From Lewinellaceae bacterium SD302 (GTDB lineage: Bacteria; Bacteroidota; Bacteroidia; Chitinophagales; Saprospiraceae): a DNA stretch of 64,000 nt. A model generated the notes under the pieces. That model was not told the origin of the DNA, ran no database searches, and saw only the letters and a program-made list of their open reading frames with translations. Made by a program: the position numbers and the translations under genes. Positions 36,745-43,269 of the stretch are shown piece by piece (the first letter of the stretch is position 1; every line of letters begins with the position of its first letter). The stretch lies in NCBI GenBank assembly GCA_002591745.1, contig PDLQ01000024.1, positions 28,832 to 92,831 of the forward strand, in the 5' to 3' direction.

Positions 36745-36945
36745 TCACTCGCGGGGAGCATCCAGTTTACCGGGCAATCCATCGCCCAACGTTCGGTGAT
36801 CCAGCCATAATCGACAACATACATCCACACTATAGCCGGGTACTTTAAATGCTCGAAAATTCATAACGAGTCTTACGGAATTGCTTTTTGCCTGCCAAAC
36901 CCCAGAAATTATGGAACCTTTTTTTGACTTACCAACCAGAATCAT
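36745..36945 (-). CDS. small ORF translationally coupled to the GNAT gene
   Basis: 66 codons from an ATG at 36945-36943 that shares its first base with the GNAT stop (TGATG). A GTG four codons upstream also opens the frame. The product is basic at the start (MILVGKSKKGS) with two Cys and no membrane segment; no family recognised. Support is the coupling overlap, the absence of other genes before the terminator 230 bp downstream, and a plausible residue mix; it may equally be chance. Confidence 0.35.
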   Translation of the reverse strand: MILVGKSKKGSIISGVWQAKSNSVRLVMNFRAFKVPGYSVDVCCRLWLDHRTLGDGLPGKLDAPRE

Positions 36946-37454
36946 CAAATGCTCCACTCGAAAATGAGCAAGTCCGCCCCCGTATCCGGATCCCTGGTGC
37001 GGTCCTTCATCACGAAGCCCAACTTCTCCAACAAGCCTATGGAAGCTTTATTTTCCGGTATGGTTATGGCGCAACACTTTTGTAAACCCATGTTTTCGAC
37101 CGCATAATCCAGGCAGCCTTTTGCCGCCTCAAAGCCATAGCCCTGGCCGATATATTCGGGTAAAAAAGCAAAACCTAAATCGGGGGAATCCAGATAATCA
37201 CGTTGGTAGAATCCACAGCTACCGATGGGTTTTCCAGTAATGTTCAGGGTTACTTTCCAGCCCGCCATTCCGTCTTTGGCATAGGCTGGCAACATTTTGC
37301 TACTCAGGTAATGCTCAGCATCTTCCACCGTTTTCACTTGTCGGTCGCCGATGTACTCGAGCCAGCCGGGGCTGTTCAGCAATTCAAGTATAAATGCCCC
37401 GTCGGTGAGTTTAAACCGGGACAGGGTCAGTCTTTCGGTGGAGAATATTTTCAT
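36945..37454 (-). CDS. RimJ/RimL-type GNAT acetyltransferase
   Basis: 169 residues. Opening FSTERLTLSRF is the usual strand of Acetyltransf_3 enzymes, then IGSCGFYQRD near 76, FLPEYIGQGYGFEAAK near 97-112 (acetyl-CoA pyrophosphate loop GQGYG), and ENKASIGLLEKLGF near 136. It acetylates an N-terminus or small amine; the acceptor is unknown. An inverted pair of the short repeat lies just upstream at 37475-37522. Confidence 0.88.
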   Translation of the reverse strand: MKIFSTERLTLSRFKLTDGAFILELLNSPGWLEYIGDRQVKTVEDAEHYLSSKMLPAYAKDGMAGWKVTLNITGKPIGSCGFYQRDYLDSPDLGFAFLPEYIGQGYGFEAAKGCLDYAVENMGLQKCCAITIPENKASIGLLEKLGFVMKDRTRDPDTGADLLIFEWSI

Positions 37455-37474
37455 TGGGGCTAATTTTTGGCTTA

Positions 37475-37522
37475 GCTACTTTGAAGTCAGAAAACGGAAG
37501 ATTATTTGGACTTCAAAGTAGC
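37475..37522. repeat. inverted pair of the dispersed short repeat
   Basis: GCTACTTTGAAGTC (37475-37488) and its exact complement GACTTCAAAGTAGC (37509-37522) are 20 bp apart and can form a 14-bp stem. It lies between the DUF3137 stop and the GNAT start, so the two copies face each other as in a small palindromic element. Confidence 0.6.
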
Positions 37523-37534
37523 AAAGTTTGGTCT

Positions 37535-37582
37535 AAAAATCTTACGGGTTTACGATGACCTAACATTTCAACAGACCGTAAG
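37535..37582 (-). terminator. possible terminator after the DUF3137 gene
   Basis: CTTACGG (37541-37547) pairs with CCGTAAG (37576-37582), and ATTTTTAG follows on the minus strand. The loop is long (28 nt), so confidence is modest. Confidence 0.35.
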
Positions 37583-37602
37583 ACCCTAAGACCTCCCGAC
37601 CA

Positions 37603-38535
37603 CTAATGATTCTTGTCAAACTCCTCGATCACCTTCAGCATCAGGGTAATGTCCGTATAGAACTCCCGCACCAACGGATAGCTGAGGTTGCTGCGAAAAA
37701 CGTGAGGCTCCAGCAAGTCACGATCGTGGCCGATGCCGACGAAGATGTTCTGGTTATGAAGCGCAAAGTAGAGTTCGCGTTCCGTGGTCTCCATGAATTC
37801 GAGCAGGGCTTCCTGCATGGGTTTGGTCAATAACTGATGAACGACGGTGTTCTTCTTGGCGTAGACCACGAAAGATTCGCTGAAGCCGTCCTCCAGCAAC
37901 TCGATCTCGGCATCGATGCCCCCGCGAGCGATAAATTCTTTGATACTGCGGCGCAGGTTTTTTTCTTCGTGGCGCGGCCAGGCGACCAGATGACCCGTAG
38001 CCCGCTCCGGAAAAATTGCGTGGATGAAGATGCCGCCGAAAATCAATTCCAGGCGGTTGCTGGCCCGGCTGAGTTCCTGGACGTAAATCTCGCTCAGCTC
38101 GAAGGCCATTTCACCCACCATTCCCTTGATGTAATCCTCACCTTCGTAGACCACCGGCCGGCCGATGAACAGTTCACTGTGCTGAAAGCGGTCCCGTCCG
38201 ATCATTTTATCCGCCTGGTAACTGAGTTCGCGGTAATTAGCTGCCTGGTTGATAAATTCCAGAATCAGCGATACTACAGCCGGCTTGAAGGTCTCCTTGA
38301 ATTTTTTTACCCGAAAGTAAAAGCTCGACAGGTAGAAAAGTACCGGGATCGCCAGGTAGAGGACCATGAAGCCCGCGTCAATGACTGCAAAAATTAGCAT
38401 AATAACGACCAGGCCAAAAACAGAGCCGAGAATACCGAACAGCATCCGCTTTCGCTCACGCTCCATCCTTACCAACTCCGGACGAATGTTGGTATTATAG
38501 TAAATGCGGAATTCGTTGAGGCGGGGCGTTTCCAT
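37603..38535 (-). CDS. DUF3137 family membrane protein
   Basis: 310 residues. Two adjacent transmembrane helices about 30-75 (ILGSVFGLVVIMLIFAVIDAG and VLYLAIPVLFYLSSFYF) followed by a cytosolic domain typical of DUF3137 (FQHSELF, GRPVVYEGEDYIKG, FGGIFIHAIFP, ESFVVYAKK, NIFVGI). The family is common in Bacteroidota and Proteobacteria with no assigned activity. Divergent from the SIR2 operon with only 78 bp between starts, so the two promoters overlap or adjoin. Confidence 0.78.
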   Translation of the reverse strand: METPRLNEFRIYYNTNIRPELVRMERERKRMLFGILGSVFGLVVIMLIFAVIDAGFMVLYLAIPVLFYLSSFYFRVKKFKETFKPAVVSLILEFINQAANYRELSYQADKMIGRDRFQHSELFIGRPVVYEGEDYIKGMVGEMAFELSEIYVQELSRASNRLELIFGGIFIHAIFPERATGHLVAWPRHEEKNLRRSIKEFIARGGIDAEIELLEDGFSESFVVYAKKNTVVHQLLTKPMQEALLEFMETTERELYFALHNQNIFVGIGHDRDLLEPHVFRSNLSYPLVREFYTDITLMLKVIEEFDKNH

Positions 38536-38613
38536 GAGATGGGGAAATTATGACCTGGCAGTCGATTTACCAAAATTTAAATACCTTAGGGTTTGCTACT
38601 ATCCATACCCTGA

Positions 38614-39753
38614 ATGCCTGACGATATCTCCGAATCATTATTATCCGATCTCCAGTGGAACGCCCTGTTGCGCGGAATCGAACAGGACAGTTGCATCATC
38701 TGCCTGGGACCGGAGTTTTACAGTGACCCACCCCGCCGTAAAAGTCAGAGCCAACGGCTGGCAACTTTTTTGCGTGGCCACGCCGCCGAACTGGGCATCC
38801 GGGTACAAGAAAACGGCTGGTATCACTTGGGTCGTGATGGGGAAGACGGTGCCACTTACGAAGCCGTCCGCTCTTTTTACGAACAAGAAGCAGAAGGTCA
38901 TCAGTCAACGCTGAATCTTCTGGCCGAGATCAAAACTCACCTGCTCCTCAACATGACGCCAGATCAACACCTGGCATCCACCTTCGACGACCTCGGTTAT
39001 CGTTACCGACCATGCACCTACGTGCGTAATCAACCGAACCGGGATACGGAAGTACCCACCCAGCAAGTGCCGATGATCTACAATATGGTCGGTCACCTTG
39101 ATCAGCGGAACTCACTGGTACTGACGTACGACGATTTCTTCGACTATATTCAGAGCACCAGTCGGGGAGTAAGTATGTCGAGTTTGCTAAAAGACAATAT
39201 CCTTTCGGCGGACTACTTTATTTTTCTCGGCTTGCCGGAGGACGACTGGCGAATGCACCTCTTTCTACGCATCCTGCAGCAGCACGAAAACGGCAAGAAT
39301 AAATACGCTACCATGCCGGGGGCCGGCGAACTTGCTCAACTGAGCTGGAATGAGCAGTACGACATCAAACTGATCAACGACCGGATTGACTCGTTTGTAG
39401 CAGAGCTGCATCGCCGCTGTAAGGAAAAAGGATTGCTGAGAGCTGCCGTGCGTCAGGAAACTCAATCCGACAATTTCGTGGGACAGATGCTGGAAAAAGC
39501 AGCCCGCAATGAAATCGAAAGCGTTATCACTGATTTACTGGATCGCCTACGTGGGGTTGGTCAGGCAGGGATGCCGATGATGCGTGCCTGCGTAGGTCTG
39601 AAGGGGAGGCTCCGCGACTTGGAAGAACAAAAGATGCTCCGCATCATCAGCCACGAAAACGCCACCCTGGACATGAATAAAATTCGGGATGACCTCCTCC
39701 AATTGATTGACAGCTACCGCGAGATGGTGGACCAACTAGGGATCAGCCAATGA
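38614..39753 (+). CDS. SIR2-like protein with C-terminal effector-associated-type domain
   Basis: 379 residues, no signal. Residues about 25-270 look like the divergent SIR2 branch: a Rossmann-type opening CIICLGPEFYSDPP near 28-41, then MIYNMVGHLDQRNSLVLTYDDFFDYI (given here as IYNMVGHLD near 155 and LVLTYDDFFDYI near 167), and ILSADYFIFLGLPEDDW near 193. In active SIR2 NADases a His precedes the Gly of this motif (HG); here that place is Val, with Asn two residues earlier and a His one after the Gly. The last 90 residues (LKGRLRDLEEQKM ... MNKIRDDLLQLIDSYREM) resemble an effector-associated (EAD11-type) domain. Stop overlaps the STAND gene start (ATGA). Likely NAD-targeting or NAD-sensing effector of a conflict system. 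Confidence 0.7.
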   Translation: MPDDISESLLSDLQWNALLRGIEQDSCIICLGPEFYSDPPRRKSQSQRLATFLRGHAAELGIRVQENGWYHLGRDGEDGATYEAVRSFYEQEAEGHQSTLNLLAEIKTHLLLNMTPDQHLASTFDDLGYRYRPCTYVRNQPNRDTEVPTQQVPMIYNMVGHLDQRNSLVLTYDDFFDYIQSTSRGVSMSSLLKDNILSADYFIFLGLPEDDWRMHLFLRILQQHENGKNKYATMPGAGELAQLSWNEQYDIKLINDRIDSFVAELHRRCKEKGLLRAAVRQETQSDNFVGQMLEKAARNEIESVITDLLDRLRGVGQAGMPMMRACVGLKGRLRDLEEQKMLRIISHENATLDMNKIRDDLLQLIDSYREMVDQLGISQ

Positions 39754-41450
39754 AGCAGCAAGTAAGACGATACGCGGGCGCTTCGCCCTTTTCGGAACGG
39801 CAATCTAATATCTTCTTTGGCCGCGAAGCCGCTACTCTGGCTCTCCATCGGATGGTCAAACAAGAAGACCAGGTAGTGTTGCACGCCAAATCAGGCATCG
39901 GTAAAAGTTCGCTGATCAAGGCGGGGTTACTCCCCCGAATCCGTAAAGACCGAAGCCTGGAGCCGGTAGAATTCCGCCTTTACGCCTCCAGTTCAGCCAA
40001 GTCCAGAGACCCTTTGAGTACGACTAAAGAGGTCCTGTTTGCCAACCTTGCCGGAGGCACTAACCCGGATACGCCACTGGACAAACTCTTGCCCAACGAC
40101 CGTAGCCTCTGGAATCAACTCAAGGAAATTCAACTCGACCGGATCGCTAAAGACGCCGAAAAAGCATACGCCGACCCACCCCTACTACTTATTTTCGATC
40201 AGTTTGAGGAACTCTTCACCTATTCACGTCAGGACCAGCTAGCCTTTCGCAGCCAGATAGCCGAAGCCATCAGTGGTCGGATGCCCCAACGTTACTGGGA
40301 TATTCTTAGTTTATACGAAGGACAGGAAGGGCCCGTCAGCGCCGAAGAAAAACGCCTATTGATGCGGCCAATGCGGATCAAGGTGCTCTTTGCTATTCGG
40401 GAAGACCGTATCCATTTACTGGGCGAACTAAGTGATTATCTGCCCGCTATCAGCAAGAATTGGTTCAAACTCGATCACCTCAACGCTGAAGAAGCCACCC
40501 GTGCCATTGAAGCACCAGCCCGCCAGCCGGGGGAATTCGCCACCGCCCCCTTCACCTACGCCGGCGACTTACGGAACAATATAATCAGTTATCTCTCCGG
40601 TGATTACGAAGGTATAGAAAGTGCCCAGCTTCAAGTGATCTGCGACGCCATTGATCGCAAAATGCAACATGACGATGAGCGAACCGCCACGGTGGAGAAA
40701 ATCGGCGACCTGGAAAACATCACCGCTAATTACTACTGGGAAAAGATCGACGAGATCAAAGACCCCGAACAACAAATGGCAGCCCGCAAACTCATCGAAG
40801 AGCAATTGATCTTTGAAGAAGCCGAGCGGCGCCTCACCTTGTTCGAAGGCCAGATCATTGATTCTGGTGTCAGTAAAGACACGCTGGATACCCTGATCGA
40901 CACTTACCTGCTGCGGGCCGAACCCGACCTGCGCGGGGGATACAATTACGAGATTAGCCACGACAGTCTCATCAAACCTATCCTGGAAGCCAAACGTGAG
41001 CGGTTCGTCCTGGAACGGGTGATCGCTCAGGAAGAAAAGGAAAAAGTCCACGCTGAACGACTCGCCAAGGAAATCGCCGAAAATAAAAAATCACGCCGCC
41101 TCAACATAATTCTGACGGCATTACTCGCCTTGGCAACGCTAACCACAACTACCTCGATTTACTACTACTACCAAGTAGACCGAGAGAGAAGGAGAACCAG
41201 GGAGCTACTCGATATTTCCGAAAATTTCCGGGAGAAAGTGGAGAAATCCACTGAAAATAACCGAACCTCATTACGCAACAGCATCCGTCTGCACCTGGAT
41301 AACGCCGGGGTTTACCTGGACAGTAATGACGGAGAATTGGCCAAAGAGGAAGTAGGTAAAGCCAGCCGGGCTGCCGCCAAGTTGCAAACAACGGACTACG
41401 ATACCGAAATAAATCTGTTACGTTTACAAATAGACGCCATTAAGGAGTAG
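39750..41450 (+). CDS. nSTAND1-type ATPase with a transmembrane helix
   Basis: 566 residues. After YAGASPFSER and NIFFGREAATLALH (the F-x-GRE entry motif of nSTAND1), Walker A is KSGIGKSSLIKAGLLP near 47-62 and Walker B LLLIFDQFEELF near 144-155. Helical arm and winged-helix-like region about 210-430 (LLGELSDYLPAI, YEISHDSLIKPI, the ISHDsL signature of STAND arms). A single transmembrane helix about 450-472 (NIILTALLALATLTTTTSI) is followed by about 95 helical residues. Both flanks of the helix are basic, so orientation is uncertain. STAND ATPases act as ligand-triggered oligomerising switches. The SIR2 gene overlaps it by 4 bp and the LRR gene follows after 17 bp. Confidence 0.82.
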   Translation: MKQQVRRYAGASPFSERQSNIFFGREAATLALHRMVKQEDQVVLHAKSGIGKSSLIKAGLLPRIRKDRSLEPVEFRLYASSSAKSRDPLSTTKEVLFANLAGGTNPDTPLDKLLPNDRSLWNQLKEIQLDRIAKDAEKAYADPPLLLIFDQFEELFTYSRQDQLAFRSQIAEAISGRMPQRYWDILSLYEGQEGPVSAEEKRLLMRPMRIKVLFAIREDRIHLLGELSDYLPAISKNWFKLDHLNAEEATRAIEAPARQPGEFATAPFTYAGDLRNNIISYLSGDYEGIESAQLQVICDAIDRKMQHDDERTATVEKIGDLENITANYYWEKIDEIKDPEQQMAARKLIEEQLIFEEAERRLTLFEGQIIDSGVSKDTLDTLIDTYLLRAEPDLRGGYNYEISHDSLIKPILEAKRERFVLERVIAQEEKEKVHAERLAKEIAENKKSRRLNIILTALLALATLTTTTSIYYYYQVDRERRRTRELLDISENFREKVEKSTENNRTSLRNSIRLHLDNAGVYLDSNDGELAKEEVGKASRAAAKLQTTDYDTEINLLRLQIDAIKE

Positions 41451-41467
41451 TAACCTTAATTCCCTTC

Positions 41468-43072
41468 ATGAAGAATCTGATCAGTTGTTTTATTGCTTTG
41501 TTGTGTGTCAGTTCCACTGGCTTATTCGCTCAATCGTCTGATTGTCGTTCCTACGACCGCCTGATTCGCGAAGCACAGGAGGAAATAGATAAGGGTGAGG
41601 GCATGAATACCGAAAAAGTATTCAATAAACTACGTTCGGCCAGCACAAAATCGAATGACTGCCGGCGTAGTGAACCTAGCCGTAATCGTTTTCCCGAAAT
41701 CAATGACCTCCTTAAAAAGCTATTCCGCTACCTGGACAATGTGAAAGAGGAAGCCCAGAACGCCCGGGAAGAAGCTTTGAAGCGCAGCCAGGAACTAGCA
41801 CAGGAAAAGCAAAAATTAGAGGATGAAAAGAGCCGGGCGGATAGTCTGCGCCGAATGGCCGAAAGTCAATCAACCCTGCTCAGCGCCCAGACCCTGGCTC
41901 TGGAAAATGAGAAAATACTGCTCGAACAGGCTGTAACAAAGGCAGAACAATTACAGCGCCGTTCCGATGCCGTGTTGGAGATGATTTATTTTTACGAAAA
42001 CCGCTACGGATTAGCCAACAACGGCGATCCGGAGAACCCCCTCTACGGTTTTATCGACCGGAATCTGAATGTACTCATCGATTTCAAATACGTCGAAGCA
42101 TTACCTTTCGACAAAAGTGGCTACACCCGTGTCATGCGTGGCAAAGAGCTGTTACTCATAGATACGACCGACCGAAAATTGCGCCTCGCCGAGTCTCCGG
42201 ACCAATTGCAGTCCAATACTCAGGCCCTGGATTTACGTAGAATGATGAGCCGCAATGGTAACCGCGAGGGGATGATCGGCAAAAAACTTCCCAGGTCCGT
42301 CGGCGAATTCCGAGGTCTGGAAATCATCTTAGCTAATCATGGCAGCCTGGAAGACGTAGCTTCGCTGGCACCCATTACTCGCTTGAAAGAATTGCAACTC
42401 AATCAAAATGAGTTGGAAGATCTGACCATGCTCGGCGAATTAAAGCAACTCCGCCGGTTGCGCCTTGCCGACAATGATATTGAAGATGCCCGCCCCATCA
42501 CCGGCTTGCGTAGCTTGGTGAATTTAGACCTTAGCGGCAACGAAATTGAGGGCGTCCAATTTTTTACCGGCTTACTGAAATTACGCCGGCTTGAACTCGC
42601 CCGCAACAAGATCAAAAAAATAAACCTGCAACTGAACCTCCCTGAACTCCGCTATCTCGACCTTAGCCTTAACCGACTCGTAGAGATCAGCGGTATCAGC
42701 AGTCTGCCCACCCTCGAAGAACTGAGTCTAGATTATAACAACCTCAATGACATTAGTTCTCTTATGGCCCTCAGTCAGCTCAAAAGGCTAAATCTGGGAA
42801 ACAACAAGATCAACGATATTTCTCAGTTGAGTAGTTTGACCCAATTACGGAGCCTTCAGCTAGCCGACAATTCCATTACCGATATCAGTGCCCTGGCCCA
42901 ACTCGATCAGCTTCGCGAATTGGACCTAAGTAAGACCAAGGTTACCAGCCTCGCCGCACTTTTTAGCCTAAAGAACCTGCAACGGCTCAACGTAACCAAG
43001 TGCCGCAGCCTGAGCGAAGAAGCCATTGCGGACTTTCGGATGGCGCGGCCAGAATGCCTGGTCGTAGAATAG
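41468..43072 (+). CDS. exported coiled-coil / WG-like / leucine-rich-repeat protein
   Basis: 534 residues with signal peptide MKNLISCFIALLCVSSTGLFAQ. A helical region with paired Cys about 25-80, a coiled coil about 85-165 (ARNAREEAL-type heptads, here NAREEALKRSQELAQEKQK), a WG-repeat-like segment about 185-240 (LYGFIDRNLNVLIDFKYVEAL), then about ten 22-residue internalin-type LRRs from about 275 to 515 (LKELQLNQNELEDL, LRRLRLADNDIEDA, LVNLDLSGNEIEGV, LKRLNLGNNKINDI, LRSLQLADNSITDI). It would sit in the periplasm or at the surface as a binding partner. Last gene of the operon; a strong terminator starts 79 bp after the stop. Confidence 0.8.
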   Translation: MKNLISCFIALLCVSSTGLFAQSSDCRSYDRLIREAQEEIDKGEGMNTEKVFNKLRSASTKSNDCRRSEPSRNRFPEINDLLKKLFRYLDNVKEEAQNAREEALKRSQELAQEKQKLEDEKSRADSLRRMAESQSTLLSAQTLALENEKILLEQAVTKAEQLQRRSDAVLEMIYFYENRYGLANNGDPENPLYGFIDRNLNVLIDFKYVEALPFDKSGYTRVMRGKELLLIDTTDRKLRLAESPDQLQSNTQALDLRRMMSRNGNREGMIGKKLPRSVGEFRGLEIILANHGSLEDVASLAPITRLKELQLNQNELEDLTMLGELKQLRRLRLADNDIEDARPITGLRSLVNLDLSGNEIEGVQFFTGLLKLRRLELARNKIKKINLQLNLPELRYLDLSLNRLVEISGISSLPTLEELSLDYNNLNDISSLMALSQLKRLNLGNNKINDISQLSSLTQLRSLQLADNSITDISALAQLDQLRELDLSKTKVTSLAALFSLKNLQRLNVTKCRSLSEEAIADFRMARPECLVVE

Positions 43073-43150
43073 TTCCATCCTGTATGGACAGTAAATATCA
43101 GCCCGCGTGATCCAAAGAACAGATCATCCACAATCACCAGATGGTTTCAG

Positions 43151-43183
43151 ATGGCCCGAACGGAATCGTTTGGGCCATTTTCA
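43151..43183 (+). terminator. rho-independent terminator of the SIR2-STAND-LRR operon
   Basis: ATGGCCCGAACG (43151-43162) pairs with CGTTTGGGCCAT (43167-43178), one G-T pair, 4-nt loop GAAT, followed by TTTTCATTT. It lies between the LRR stop and the real start of the next gene, and so also argues against the ATG at 43141 as the transporter start. Confidence 0.8.
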
Positions 43184-43257
43184 TTTCAGCTAAACATTAC
43201 AACCATTCTACCACTACTATCAGACTAACACTACTACCAGACTATCTCACTAACCAC

Positions 43258-43265
43258 TACCTTTA
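43258..43265 (+). promoter_or_regulatory. possible start-proximal -7 element for the transporter
   Basis: TACCTTTA matches TAnnTTTG except the last base and is four bases (CCGC) from the ATG at 43270. Confidence 0.35.
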
Positions 43266-43269
43266 CCGC

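Noticed and set aside
43141..43269. upstream extension of the transporter from ATG 43141
   Set aside because: Runs through a strong terminator at 43151-43183, and the added residues are polar and unlike the family N-terminus.
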